A stretch of DNA of 64,000 nt from contig NZ_FMZH01000002.1 in NCBI RefSeq assembly GCF_900101435.1, positions 124,001 through 188,000 on the forward strand. Reading direction: 5' to 3'. The notes beneath the pieces are model-generated. The model searched no databases. It was given only the letters and a program-made list of their open reading frames with translations, and had not been told where the DNA came from. The translations under genes and the position numbers were made by a program. The stretch's first letter is position 1, and the number at the start of each line of letters is the position of its first letter. The stretch comes from Pedobacter soli (GTDB lineage Bacteria; Bacteroidota; Bacteroidia; Sphingobacteriales; Sphingobacteriaceae). Shown here piece by piece: positions 22,487-31,627 of this stretch.

Positions 22487-24004
22487 TTATATTTCAATTC
22501 GACTTATTTTCTCGAGCGCAGAAACTGCATCTTCCATTCCTGAAAGGATATCAAAAATTTTATCAGACCAACCAGCCAACAAATACACATCATTTTGTCT
22601 AACATCTACCGGTTGGTTACTGTAGCCAGCTAAATCGAACAAATACAATTTGGCATTTGGTGCGATTTCTTTGTATCTAGACCACGAGTTTGCAAAAGTG
22701 CTGTTGGTGTTATTGTTATTCCACATTTGCGTATCGGTAAATATCATCACCTTATCAGTAACCTTTCTTTGTCTTATTAAGTCATCGATTACCAGATATC
22801 CATTTGTAGCATAGCCAACTTCACCTTCACGTCTGTAATATTCCATCACATTGGCTAAAACATTTTGTTTAGGCATATTGATTACTTTATAAGTATCGCC
22901 AAACATACCAGTGGTTACATTTTTGCATTGCGACTGAAGTAACATGGCTAACATTAAGCCTATATCGTACAACAACACAGTACTTCTTGCTGAAACTGGT
23001 TTTTGCATTGATCCCGAAACATCGCAGGCAATTACAATTGAAGTATCAAATCCAAAGCCTTTTATGTTCTTTGCGCTACACATTACTGCATTTTCCAGGG
23101 CATCTAACATGGCTGACGTAAAGCTCGATTTAATTGATTTTAACTCTCTGTATGCAGACAAAAATCTGAACGGAAGTTGTCTCGAATTTAAAACCGCTTT
23201 TTCATTAGCCAGGTAATCGCAAACCAGCTCAATGTGCTTAGCCGAAACATTAGCTTCTAAAATATTACGCAGGTTTCTTAGCATAGCCATGTAGCCGATC
23301 TTTTTGCTTTCTATCATCTCCTCCCATTTTCTGGTTACTGCTAATGCTCTGGCAGCTTCATTTGCAAATCTGTTTTTACCTAAAGCAGAAAGTTCAGTTT
23401 CCCAGGTGTATGGCGTATCCAGGCTATCAGATGCGATCTTGTTAAAAATAGCTTGCTGAGCAGCATTTTTAGCTTTAGGGTGTACCAGAAACAAAGCATC
23501 CTTTAATTTTACCGCTGCATTTCTATTGTATTTGGCAAATTGGTACTCATCAAAATTGTTAAAAGCTCCTATCAAACCTTTTTGTATTTGTTTTGAAAGC
23601 TTATTCAGCTTTTTGATTTCAGTTCGCTCGTTTGCAATTTGATAGTAAGCCAACATTTCAGTGATCTCATCTGCACGTAAAACAACTCTGTTAACAGTTC
23701 TACTCACAAGTGAGTTACCTGATGTTTTTTTGGCCAGCTCTACCGATAAAACCATTGGTATGGATCTTAAATTCATTTCCGTTCTGGCGTAAATAGCCAG
23801 CCTGGCAATAAATTCAGGGCTACATTTTTCAATTAAAGCTTTGAGCCTTTCTAATCTGGTATTTCCAGCTTCGTAAAACGAATCGTTCAATCCTGTAGTA
23901 ACAACTGCAGTATACAATTCCATTTCAGGACTCATCACGAATGCTTTTGCATCTTCATGATTTTTTGTTAGCTGTCTGTTTTTGTTAAAAAAATTGAATT
24001 TCAT
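22487..24004 (-). CDS. rsr: Ro60-like TROVE-domain protein (Rsr)
   Basis: A ring-forming RNA-binding protein, relative of animal Ro60 and Deinococcus Rsr, which binds Y RNAs and misfolded RNA and works with exonucleases. In 505 residues, the N-terminal TROVE domain of helical repeats (about 20-310, with LERLKALIEKCSPEFIARLAIYAR) is followed by a von Willebrand factor A domain with the MIDAS motif DVSGSM at 328-333 and FTDTQMWN later. The array of Y-RNA-like elements starts right after its stop, with nucleotidyltransferases and rtcB further on, all on the same strand. The divergent WYL gene probably controls it. Confidence 0.94.
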   Translation of the reverse strand: MKFNFFNKNRQLTKNHEDAKAFVMSPEMELYTAVVTTGLNDSFYEAGNTRLERLKALIEKCSPEFIARLAIYARTEMNLRSIPMVLSVELAKKTSGNSLVSRTVNRVVLRADEITEMLAYYQIANERTEIKKLNKLSKQIQKGLIGAFNNFDEYQFAKYNRNAAVKLKDALFLVHPKAKNAAQQAIFNKIASDSLDTPYTWETELSALGKNRFANEAARALAVTRKWEEMIESKKIGYMAMLRNLRNILEANVSAKHIELVCDYLANEKAVLNSRQLPFRFLSAYRELKSIKSSFTSAMLDALENAVMCSAKNIKGFGFDTSIVIACDVSGSMQKPVSARSTVLLYDIGLMLAMLLQSQCKNVTTGMFGDTYKVINMPKQNVLANVMEYYRREGEVGYATNGYLVIDDLIRQRKVTDKVMIFTDTQMWNNNNTNSTFANSWSRYKEIAPNAKLYLFDLAGYSNQPVDVRQNDVYLLAGWSDKIFDILSGMEDAVSALEKISRIEI

Positions 24005-24068
24005 AATAATTGAATTAAGTTTTTAAATCTTTTTTGTCTGTGTAAATCTCTTTACCGTTCTGACATTA

Positions 24069-24076
24069 CAAAGATG
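24069..24076 (-). promoter_or_regulatory. Candidate -7 element of the RNA-repair operon
   Basis: On the minus strand CATCTTTG differs by one base from TAnnTTTG, 64 bases upstream of the TROVE ATG. The 12-base motif at 24098-24109 lies about 22-33 bases further upstream, where an activator could sit. Confidence 0.35.
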
Positions 24077-24097
24077 CCACCAGCCCTACGCGAAGGA

Positions 24098-24109
24098 ATT
24101 GCGCAGTTG
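24098..24109 (+). promoter_or_regulatory. Operator-like copy 1 of ATTGCGYARTTG
   Basis: ATTGCGCAGTTG, one of three near-identical 12-mers in the 287-base divergent gap between the Ro60 operon and the WYL regulator. It is nearest the Ro60 promoter. Binding by the WYL protein is inference from position and repetition. Confidence 0.5.
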
Positions 24110-24190
24110 GAAATATTTTGCAGTTTTTTAATTAACCTGTTGATTTTTAGTTTAATAAAATTTAATTTATGATTGAATTTGTGTTTTTGG

Positions 24191-24221
24191 TACGCAATTG
24201 CGCAATTGTATTGCGTAGTTG
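24191..24221 (+). promoter_or_regulatory. Tandem operator-like copies 2 and 3 with a palindrome
   Basis: ATTGCGCAATTG (24197-24208) and ATTGCGTAGTTG (24210-24221) are direct repeats with a 1-base gap. They overlap a 14-bp perfect palindrome CAATTGCGCAATTG (24195-24208) and a longer inverted repeat TACGCAAT/ATTGCGTA (24191-24198, 24210-24217). A candidate WYL-gene promoter (TTG 24211, TATCTTTA 24235-24242) overlaps the pair, as expected for autoregulation. Confidence 0.55.
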
Positions 24222-24291
24222 TATGAAACTTAGTTATCTTTAACAGAGACTTAAATGCCAGATTTTTAACTTCGACCATAAAACCCACAAA

Positions 24292-25344
24292 ATGGCCATC
24301 AATAAATTAGCCCTCATTCGCTACAAAACCATCGACGATTGTTTGAGAAATCGTTTCCGTAAATGGACGCTCGATGATATTATAGAAAAGGTTGCCGAAA
24401 CGCTTTACGAGCTGGAAGGTATAACCAGCGGAGTAAGTAAGCGTACCATACAGGCCGACATTCAGTTGATGCGAAGCGATAAATTGGGTTACAATGCGCC
24501 TATTGTGGTAAAAGACAAGCGATTTTATGCCTATGAGGATACCGGTTTTAGCATTACAAAAGCACCGATTAATCATGCCGATGTAGATAAAATGAAAGAA
24601 ATTGTTGGCGTGCTAAAGCAGTTTAATGCTTTCAATTATTTCGACGAGATGAGCGATATGATTGCCCGTTTAGAAAACAATCTTTATAAATCGACCAAAC
24701 AGAGTGGCAATAACATTCAGTTAGAAAGCAATAAGCTGGTGAAGGGGATCGAATGTATTCCGCCACTTTACCAGGCTGTTTTGAATAAACGATCCTTGTT
24801 GATTGAATATAAATCCTTCAAGGCAAAACAGGCTCAACAGGGCATTTATTTTCCCTACCTGCTAAAAGAATACCGTAACCGCTGGTTTTTGATCTGTAAG
24901 GCTAAAAAACGACCAGGAATTCTCAATTTAGCACTTGACCGGATTGTTGAATTTCAGGAATTGCCCAATGAAGAATTTTTAGCCTATGAAGGGGTCGATT
25001 TCGACCGTTATTATGATGATTTGATTGGGGTGACCAAAAACCAAAGAGACAGGGCGCAAAAAGTTATATTGGAGTTTACCAACGATCATGCACCCTATGT
25101 AATTACCAAACCTTTGCATACTTCGCAGGTAATATTGAACAAAAATGATAAAACTACCGTTTTCAGAATAGATGTTGTACTGAATTATGAGCTGGAACGC
25201 GAGATTTTGGGTTTTGGAGAATGTGTTAGAGTGCGTTCGCCAAAATTGCTGATCTGGAAAATAAAAAAACGTTTGCAGCAAACTTATGAGCAGTATGAAA
25301 CCATCCAAAAGGAAAATGATACTGTTGAAAATACCACAACTTAG
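24292..25344 (+). CDS. WYL-domain transcriptional regulator
   Basis: 350 residues. An N-terminal winged helix-turn-helix (about 1-70, RKWTLDDIIEKVAETLYELEG, then SKRTIQADIQLMR) is followed by a WYL domain (about 155-240, LLIEYKSFKAKQAQQGIYFPYLLKEYRNRWFL with the ligand-binding Arg/Trp pattern) and a C-terminal WCX-like part (VILEFTNDHAPYVITKPLH). WYL proteins sense nucleic-acid or nucleotide ligands in several defence and repair systems. It is divergent from the Ro60 operon across a gap with three operator-like repeats, so it is the likely regulator. Confidence 0.9.
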   Translation: MAINKLALIRYKTIDDCLRNRFRKWTLDDIIEKVAETLYELEGITSGVSKRTIQADIQLMRSDKLGYNAPIVVKDKRFYAYEDTGFSITKAPINHADVDKMKEIVGVLKQFNAFNYFDEMSDMIARLENNLYKSTKQSGNNIQLESNKLVKGIECIPPLYQAVLNKRSLLIEYKSFKAKQAQQGIYFPYLLKEYRNRWFLICKAKKRPGILNLALDRIVEFQELPNEEFLAYEGVDFDRYYDDLIGVTKNQRDRAQKVILEFTNDHAPYVITKPLHTSQVILNKNDKTTVFRIDVVLNYELEREILGFGECVRVRSPKLLIWKIKKRLQQTYEQYETIQKENDTVENTTT

Positions 25345-25400
25345 TTAAACGTTTTAGTAATTGGATTCTTATTTGTATTTTAAAGGCTCAATAATCAATT

Positions 25401-26918
25401 ATGAGCAGAACCAAATATATCTTATCCATCCTTATTGCTTGTTCGTTAAACACTTTTGCGCAGCAAGCTACCCCGCAATGGCGGCCCAGTTACCATTTTA
25501 CAGCGCCAGCCAACTGGCTTAACGATCCTAACGGATTGATTTACCTAAATGGTGAATACCATTTGTATTACCAGTATAATCCTTTCGAAAATAAATGGGG
25601 GCATATGAGCTGGGGCCATGCGAAAAGTAAAGACCTGGTAAATTGGGAACACCTGCCAGTTGCCATCCCCGAGAAGATCACCAAAGATACCACAACCATG
25701 ATTTTCTCTGGCTCGGCGGTTTTAGATAAACAAAACGCAAGTGGTTTAGGCAAAGGGAAAGCACCAATTCTGGCTTTTTATACGGCCGATTTACCTAAAC
25801 AGCATAACGAATCGCAGTATATGGCCTATAGCAACGATGGTGGCTTAACTTTTACCAATTATGCGAAAAACCCCATCATTGATTTAAACAAAAAGGATTT
25901 CCGCGATCCGAATGTGTGGTGGCATGAGGCTTCGAAACAATGGATTATGACCGTTGCGATGGTGGATGAACATCAGGCACGGTTTTACGGTTCGAAAAAC
26001 CTTAAAGACTGGACCATGCTGAGTGATTTTGGTAAGCAAGGCAACCAGGGCAGTGGCTGGGAATGCCCTTTTATGATTCCACTTGCAGTTGATGGAAATA
26101 AGAATAACACCAAATGGGTGCTCATGATTTCGCTGTTTGGGCCAAAAGGTCCAACCATGCAATATTTTGTAGGCGATTTTGATGGCAAAACTTTTAAAAA
26201 TGACAACGATGGCCAATTAACCTTGCTGGTAGATGATGGTGACTCATTTTATGCGGCCATTCCCTGGAACAGTGCGCCAAATGATAAACGCATCCTTTTA
26301 GGTTGGTTACAGCCGGGAGGTAAAGAAACTTTTCCATGGAAAGGGCAGATGTCTATTCCAAGGGATTTAGCTTTGAAAACTACTCCTGATGGCGTGAGGT
26401 TGTTTCAGCAGCCTAGTTCGGTTGTTGCAGGTAATCTTAAAAAACTGGCTCAAAACCGGGTAATTTCCAAACAAAACCTGGCTGTTAATGGCGAATTGAA
26501 ACTGGATGACATTACCAATGCAAACTGGATTGAAGCAGAATTTGATTTGAATGGTGCTAAAAATGCAGGCTTTAAGCTGGCACAATTAAAAGATGGACAA
26601 GGTAAAGTGATTAAGGAAATTGAAGTAGGCTACCAGGCTGATAAAAATGAGCTTTATGTTGATTGCTCGCGCTCAGAAAAAGGCATTAAAAACGATAAGA
26701 ACATCGTGCAAACTGCTAAAATAAATCCTGTTGGTGGTAAAGTAAAAATTCAGATCCTGATTGATAAATCATCGCTTGAAGTTTTTGGCAATGGTGGTGA
26801 AAAGGTGATTTCTACCATGATTTTTCCGGACGAAAAGGCAACGGGGATTACCGCATTCTCGAAAGATGGTAAAAGTACTTTGAGCAGTTTAAAGATTTGG
26901 GATTTGAGTAAGAAATAA
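25401..26918 (+). CDS. GH32 fructan/sucrose hydrolase (secreted)
   Basis: 505 residues with a signal peptide (cleavage after NTFAQ at about 21). The GH32 five-bladed propeller has WLNDPNG (39-45) with nucleophile Asp42, FRDP (167-170) with the transition-state stabiliser, and ECP (221-223) with the acid/base Glu. A C-terminal beta-sandwich follows (about 350-505). It would release fructose from levan, inulin or sucrose in the periplasm or outside. No SusC/SusD pair or transporter is beside it, so it is a single-gene unit; exo- or endo-activity cannot be told. Confidence 0.93.
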   Translation: MSRTKYILSILIACSLNTFAQQATPQWRPSYHFTAPANWLNDPNGLIYLNGEYHLYYQYNPFENKWGHMSWGHAKSKDLVNWEHLPVAIPEKITKDTTTMIFSGSAVLDKQNASGLGKGKAPILAFYTADLPKQHNESQYMAYSNDGGLTFTNYAKNPIIDLNKKDFRDPNVWWHEASKQWIMTVAMVDEHQARFYGSKNLKDWTMLSDFGKQGNQGSGWECPFMIPLAVDGNKNNTKWVLMISLFGPKGPTMQYFVGDFDGKTFKNDNDGQLTLLVDDGDSFYAAIPWNSAPNDKRILLGWLQPGGKETFPWKGQMSIPRDLALKTTPDGVRLFQQPSSVVAGNLKKLAQNRVISKQNLAVNGELKLDDITNANWIEAEFDLNGAKNAGFKLAQLKDGQGKVIKEIEVGYQADKNELYVDCSRSEKGIKNDKNIVQTAKINPVGGKVKIQILIDKSSLEVFGNGGEKVISTMIFPDEKATGITAFSKDGKSTLSSLKIWDLSKK

Positions 26919-26933
26919 CAACAATAATAGTTT

Positions 26934-27001
26934 GTCACGTTGAGCCTGTCGAAACGCCTCACACAATTTTAAGGTAGGCCCTTCGACAGGCTCAGGGTGA
27001 C
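26934..27001. repeat. REP-like inverted repeat with TTCGACAGGCTCA arms
   Basis: A left arm at 26934-26953 (TTGAGCCTGTCGAA) and a right arm at 26982-27001 (TTCGACAGGCTCAGGGTGAC) pair with two mismatches. A single arm of the same sequence recurs at 54107-54127. It looks like a dispersed palindromic element; between the convergent GH32 and prfC genes it could also end transcription. Confidence 0.75.
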
Positions 27002-27050
27002 AATTCTATATATATTAAAAAATGATGTGTCCCGGACCTCTGACTCCAGA

Positions 27051-28634
27051 CTAGCTTTTAAACTCGCTTGTTTTATGGAAATCGATATCAGGATAATCCT
27101 GTTTGGTTAAATTAATCATGTACTCACTATCGGCCAGGTAAACCGGGTTAGCCTCTTTATCAAAGCCAATGTGCTGTTGCTTGCGTTTTACAAACTCATC
27201 CAGTTTCTTTTTATCCTCTGAAGTTACCCAGCTTGAACGGGTATAACTTAGCGTACGGAAACGGCATTTTGCCCCATACTCGTGTTCTAAACGGAAGTTA
27301 ATTACTTCGAACTGAAGCTCACCCACTGCACCAATTACTTTCCGGTTTCCGGGCTGCATCACAAATAATTGCGCCACCCCTTCATCGGTTAATTGCTCAA
27401 TTCCTTTTTCCAACTGTTTGGTACGCATAGGGTCCATGTTTTCTACCTCTTTAAAAATAGAAGGAGAGAAACTAGGGATGCCTTTAAACTGCAGTTTTTC
27501 ACCTTCGGTTAAAGTATCGCCGATTTTAAAGTTACCGCTATCGTACAAACCAACCACATCACCTGGCCAGGCTTCTTCAACAATACTTTTCTCGTTGGCC
27601 ATAAAATCCATCGGGTTAGAGAATTTCAGTTTCTTATCCTGACGGGTATGATAATAAAATTTATTTCGTTCAAATTTACCAGAGCAAATTCTCAAAAAAG
27701 CAATCCGGTCGCGGTGTTTAGGATCTAAGTTGGCGTGAATTTTAAATACAAAACCGCTAAAGTTTTTTTCTTCTACCAAAACATCTCTTTCTTCGGCCTC
27801 GCGATGTTTCGGGCTTGGGGCAATTTCAATAAAGGTATCCAGCAATTCCTTGATTCCGAAATTGTTAATGGCACTTCCAAAAAATACAGGAGCCAGCAAG
27901 CCTTCGGTATATAAATCCTTATCTACTTTGCCGTAAATTCCATCAACCAGCTCCACATCGTCATTTAAAGTCTTAATTTCCGATGCTTTAAGGTAATCTA
28001 AAAGTGAAGGGTCGTTCAGATCATTTGCAGCAACTACCGAATCGGTTACTTTGGTTTTATCAGAATTGAATAAATTTAAGTGTTTGTTATAGATGCTGTA
28101 AACTCCTTTAAAGGTATGTCCCTGACCAATTGGCCACGAAAGCGGGCATAAGCTAATGTTTAGCTTTTCTTCAATTTCATCTAGTAGATCATAAGCTTCT
28201 TTACCTTCGCGGTCCATTTTGTTGATGAAGATAATTACAGGCGTGTTGCGCATGCGGCAAACCGACATGAGTTTTTCGGTCTGTTCCTCTACACCTTTTA
28301 CACAGTCGACCACCAAAATTACGCTATCCACAGCCGATAAAGTACGGTAAGTATCTTCGGCGAAATCTTTGTGACCCGGTGTATCCAGAATATTGATGCG
28401 TTTACCGCTGTATTCGAAACCCATTACCGAAGTTGCAACCGAGATACCACGCTGCTTTTCAATCTCCATAAAATCGGAGGTATTGCTCTGGTTTGCCTTA
28501 TTTCTTTTTACTGCACCGGCCGTGTTGATGGCACCACCAAACAGCAGAAATTTTTCTGTCAGTGTGGTTTTACCCGCATCGGGGTGACTTATAATGGCAA
28601 AGGTTTTACGTTTTTCTATTTCAGGGTTAAGCAT
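27051..28634 (-). CDS. prfC: Peptide chain release factor 3
   Basis: GTPase that recycles release factors RF1/RF2 from the ribosome. 527 residues: P-loop HPDAGKTT (17-24), DTPGH (84-88), NKMDREG (138-144), then the EF-Tu-like domain 2 and a C-terminal domain ending in the family pattern. The length agrees with RF3. It is a single gene, with a possible promoter at 28720-28727. Confidence 0.96.
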   Translation of the reverse strand: MLNPEIEKRKTFAIISHPDAGKTTLTEKFLLFGGAINTAGAVKRNKANQSNTSDFMEIEKQRGISVATSVMGFEYSGKRINILDTPGHKDFAEDTYRTLSAVDSVILVVDCVKGVEEQTEKLMSVCRMRNTPVIIFINKMDREGKEAYDLLDEIEEKLNISLCPLSWPIGQGHTFKGVYSIYNKHLNLFNSDKTKVTDSVVAANDLNDPSLLDYLKASEIKTLNDDVELVDGIYGKVDKDLYTEGLLAPVFFGSAINNFGIKELLDTFIEIAPSPKHREAEERDVLVEEKNFSGFVFKIHANLDPKHRDRIAFLRICSGKFERNKFYYHTRQDKKLKFSNPMDFMANEKSIVEEAWPGDVVGLYDSGNFKIGDTLTEGEKLQFKGIPSFSPSIFKEVENMDPMRTKQLEKGIEQLTDEGVAQLFVMQPGNRKVIGAVGELQFEVINFRLEHEYGAKCRFRTLSYTRSSWVTSEDKKKLDEFVKRKQQHIGFDKEANPVYLADSEYMINLTKQDYPDIDFHKTSEFKS

Positions 28635-28719
28635 AATAAAAAGGAAATTATAAGATAGGTGGAAGCTTTAAAGAAATCTTGCTAACAGAAGAATTTTAGA
28701 TTTTTGCTCCATGAGGCTG

Positions 28720-28727
28720 CAAAGATA
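28720..28727 (-). promoter_or_regulatory. -7 element upstream of prfC
   Basis: TATCTTTG on the minus strand matches TAnnTTTG exactly, about 86 bases before the prfC start. No clear -33 TTG is seen at the right spacing. Confidence 0.4.
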
Positions 28728-28751
28728 CGAAAAACTGGCTAATTGTTTAAT

Positions 28752-28787
28752 AACTATTACCTTGGGTTTAAACCCAAGGCAATAGTT
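28752..28787. repeat. 36-bp near-perfect palindrome
   Basis: AACTATTACCTTGGGTTT (28752-28769) faces AAACCCAAGGCAATAGTT (28770-28787), an 18-bp inverted repeat with one mismatch, between the divergent prfC and helicase genes. It resembles the palindromes at 18252-18287 and 47239-47271. It could be a dispersed element or a binding site. Confidence 0.7.
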
Positions 28788-28898
28788 CGAAGATAAAAAC
28801 GAAATAATCCAAAATTTTTATAAATCATCCCTATTTTTGTGCTAAAATGTTTAGCTTTATTTATCCCGCCTGTTTAGCAAACTAAAATTTTATTGCAG

Positions 28899-31169
28899 AT
28901 GCCTACATTAGAAGAAACTTCTATGCCCGCAGAAATTGCGGCTAAATTTGTGAATTACACCTCTAAACACGTTTTCTTAACAGGAAAAGCGGGGACTGGT
29001 AAAACTACTTTTTTGCGGAAACTGATTCAGCTTACGCATAAGAAGGCAATGATTTGTGCGCCGACGGGTATAGCCGCTATTAACGCAGCAGGGGTTACCA
29101 TTCATTCTCTTTTTCAGCTGCCATTTGGTGCTTTTTTTCCAGATGCAGCGGGGAACATCATTAATCAGAATATCACCTTTAACTTTAATACACCTCGTAC
29201 ATTGGCTAAGCATTTAAATATGCAGGGCAATAAAAGACGCCTGATTCAGGAGCTGGAACTGTTGGTGATTGATGAGGTGAGTATGCTGCGGGCAGATATG
29301 CTGGATGCGATTGATTTCGCACTGCGCTACATCAGGAGGAATAAAAATGTGCCTTTTGGAGGTGTTCAGCTATTATTTATCGGCGATTTACATCAGTTAC
29401 CACCTGTAGTTAAAAATGACGAATGGCGGGTAATGGCCGGATTTTACAAGAGTATTTATTTCTTCGATGCCCTGGCGCTGCAAAATAATCCGCCGGTATA
29501 TATCGAACTGGATAAAATTTACCGACAGGATGATTCGGTTTTTATCGATTTGCTGAATAACCTGCGGAACAACCAGATTACCGCACAGGATACCGCGTTA
29601 TTACAACAACATTTTATTCAGGATTTTAAACCTGCAGCAACAGAGAATTACATTACCCTAACCACGCATAACAATAAAGCTGATGCCATAAACCGTGACC
29701 GCTTAACACAGCTGACCAGCAAATCTTACTTTTTTGAGGCAAAGGTTACCGGCGAATTTAACGAGCATGCTTATCCCAACGATAAAAGTTTAGAACTTAA
29801 GGTTGGTGCACAAATTATGTTTATTAAAAACGATATGACTGCCGAAAAACGCTATTACAATGGTAAAATAGGGGTAGTGCACCATATTGAAAAAGGAGTG
29901 ATAGAAATTGAGTTGCCTGAAGATAGAACAGTGATACAGATTTCGCCTTACACCTGGGAGAATGTAAAATATAAACTCAACGAAGCCACAAATGAAATTG
30001 AAGAAAATGTGGCGGGTTCTTTTGTACAATATCCAATTAAGCTGGCCTGGGCCATTACGGTGCATAAAAGTCAGGGTTTAACTTTTGATAAAGCGATTAT
30101 CGATATTGGTGACGCTTTTGCCCCGGGACAGGCTTATGTTGCGCTTTCGCGCCTACGCTCACTTAAAGGCCTGGTATTAACTTCACATCTGCGTGAAAGT
30201 GGTTTGCAACAAGATCAAAATATCCATTATTTCTCTAAAACGAAACAACCAGCCGAAGTGCTCGATCAGCAGATCAGTGCCGAGAGTTATGATTTTATCA
30301 GGACGTATTTACTATCTGCCTTCGACCTGAACATGGCGCGCTATTATTTTAAGGAACACATGCAAACTTTTGATAAGAGCGAAGCTAAATCGACTAAGCA
30401 GCGCTACGACGAATGGACGATGGATTTGTATAAAGATTTCCAGAAAATTACAGCAACGGCTGATACTTTTATCAACCAGCTTAAAAATCTGTTTGCCCAA
30501 CAAACCGAACATACTTTGTTCAATGTATCCAAGCGGGTGCAGGCAGCGGTAAAATATTTCAGCCCTTTGATTAAGGAGGTATCGGATAAATTTTTAACAC
30601 AGATAGAGGCCATAAAAGAAGAAAAACAGGTTAAAACCTACCTGACCGAATTGCTTGAACTGGAAATTGTGATTTATGAACAGTTGAAGAAAATTCACAA
30701 AAGTAAGGCACTGCTGGAAGCGATTATAGACGGTAAAGAGTTCAGTAAAGCCGATACCGAGGCACTTTTAAATGTAGTTGAAAGGGAAGCACAGTTGAAA
30801 AAGGCTATCACCCTTAAAGGAATGGCGCTAAAAGTAAGAACTGCAACAGAGAAGAAAAAGAAAGAGCCGAAGCCTGATACCAAACTGCTGAGTTTTGAAT
30901 TGTATGAACAGGGCAAAACATTAACTGAAATTGCAAAGGAACGCGGTTTATCGTTAGGTACCATTGAAGGCCATTTGGCTTACTATGTTTCTACCCAGCA
31001 ACTGGATGTAAACAAACTGGTTAAACCCAATAAAATCAGGAATATTACAGATGCTGTGGAAAGCCAGAAAACGAAATCAATGGCTACAATCAGGGAGTTT
31101 CTGGGCAAGGATTACTCTTTCGGCGAGATAAAAATGGTGCTGGCATCGCTGTTTCCAACAGAAGAGTAA
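28899..31169 (+). CDS. Pif1/RecD-like helicase with C-terminal helix-turn-helix
   Basis: 756 residues from ATG 28899 (TTG 28893 is possible but not preferred). Superfamily 1 helicase: Walker A GKAGTGKTT (29-37), Walker B IDEVSM (about 125), and a UvrD/RecD-like C-terminal motif WAITVHKSQGLTFDKAIID with YVALSRLRSL. The region after about residue 430 has no helicase motifs and ends with a helix-turn-helix segment, LLSFELYEQGKTLTEIAKERGLSLGTIEGHL, of the kind seen in RecQ-linked domains. It would unwind DNA, perhaps G-quadruplexes or replication intermediates. It is alone in its unit. Confidence 0.9.
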   Translation: MPTLEETSMPAEIAAKFVNYTSKHVFLTGKAGTGKTTFLRKLIQLTHKKAMICAPTGIAAINAAGVTIHSLFQLPFGAFFPDAAGNIINQNITFNFNTPRTLAKHLNMQGNKRRLIQELELLVIDEVSMLRADMLDAIDFALRYIRRNKNVPFGGVQLLFIGDLHQLPPVVKNDEWRVMAGFYKSIYFFDALALQNNPPVYIELDKIYRQDDSVFIDLLNNLRNNQITAQDTALLQQHFIQDFKPAATENYITLTTHNNKADAINRDRLTQLTSKSYFFEAKVTGEFNEHAYPNDKSLELKVGAQIMFIKNDMTAEKRYYNGKIGVVHHIEKGVIEIELPEDRTVIQISPYTWENVKYKLNEATNEIEENVAGSFVQYPIKLAWAITVHKSQGLTFDKAIIDIGDAFAPGQAYVALSRLRSLKGLVLTSHLRESGLQQDQNIHYFSKTKQPAEVLDQQISAESYDFIRTYLLSAFDLNMARYYFKEHMQTFDKSEAKSTKQRYDEWTMDLYKDFQKITATADTFINQLKNLFAQQTEHTLFNVSKRVQAAVKYFSPLIKEVSDKFLTQIEAIKEEKQVKTYLTELLELEIVIYEQLKKIHKSKALLEAIIDGKEFSKADTEALLNVVEREAQLKKAITLKGMALKVRTATEKKKKEPKPDTKLLSFELYEQGKTLTEIAKERGLSLGTIEGHLAYYVSTQQLDVNKLVKPNKIRNITDAVESQKTKSMATIREFLGKDYSFGEIKMVLASLFPTEE

Positions 31170-31195
31170 GATGCTTTTACCCACAAAAGAGCAAT

Positions 31196-31237
31196 TTTTA
31201 CCACAGAGAAAAAGAGGCTAACACAGAGCACGCAGAG
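31196..31237. repeat. Left inverted repeat of the GxxExxY cassette
   Basis: TTTTTACCACAGAGAA and ACACAGAGCACGCAGAG lie just before the GxxExxY start. They are the inverted counterpart of the CTCTGTG...CTCTGTGGTTAAA unit at 31628-31663 after it. Confidence 0.65.
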
Positions 31238-31241
31238 CTTT

Positions 31242-31619
31242 ATGAAAGAAGATTTATTAACGAGAACCATTATTGGGCTGGCAATTGATGTTCATACTGC
31301 CCTTGGTCCAGGTTTGCTCGAAAATGCTTATAAAGAATGCCTGTTCTATAAAATTGATCAAGCAGGTTTTCAGGTTGAGAAAGAAAAAATTATGCCTTTA
31401 GTTTTTGAAGATGTAAAACTGGATTGTGGTTACCGCATAGATATTTTGGTGGAGAATAAGCTTGTTTTGGAGTTGAAAAGTATAGAAGCCCTCAGTGATG
31501 TTCACCTTGCACAAACATTAACGTACATGAAACTTGGAGGTTACAGATTTGGGCTATTAATGAATTTTAATGTGCTAAGATTAAAAGATGGAATTAGACG
31601 AATAGTAAATGGATACTAG
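31242..31619 (+). CDS. GxxExxY family protein
   Basis: 125 residues carrying the signature GLLENAY at 24-30, an N-terminal TRTIIGLAIDVHTALGPG helix and the YRIDILVENKLVLELKSI segment of a PD-(D/E)XK-like nuclease fold (Asp-x-x-x and Glu-x-Lys spacing at about 69-80). The family is widespread in Bacteroidota and its function is unknown. It is framed by inverted CTCTGTGGTTAAA-type repeats and further tandem copies, which is often seen around these genes; the framing suggests a mobile or repeat-associated cassette. Confidence 0.85.
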   Translation: MKEDLLTRTIIGLAIDVHTALGPGLLENAYKECLFYKIDQAGFQVEKEKIMPLVFEDVKLDCGYRIDILVENKLVLELKSIEALSDVHLAQTLTYMKLGGYRFGLLMNFNVLRLKDGIRRIVNGY

Positions 31620-31627
31620 TACTCTTT

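Noticed and set aside
22431..22625. Plus-strand ORF of 64 residues across the Ro60 gene end
   Set aside because: It lies antisense to the Ro60 stop and hairpin, has no family features, and starts inside the first Y RNA.
18000..25400. Prophage or integrative element carrying the RNA-repair genes
   Set aside because: No integrase, attachment repeat or tRNA gene flanks the island, and base composition does not look different by eye.
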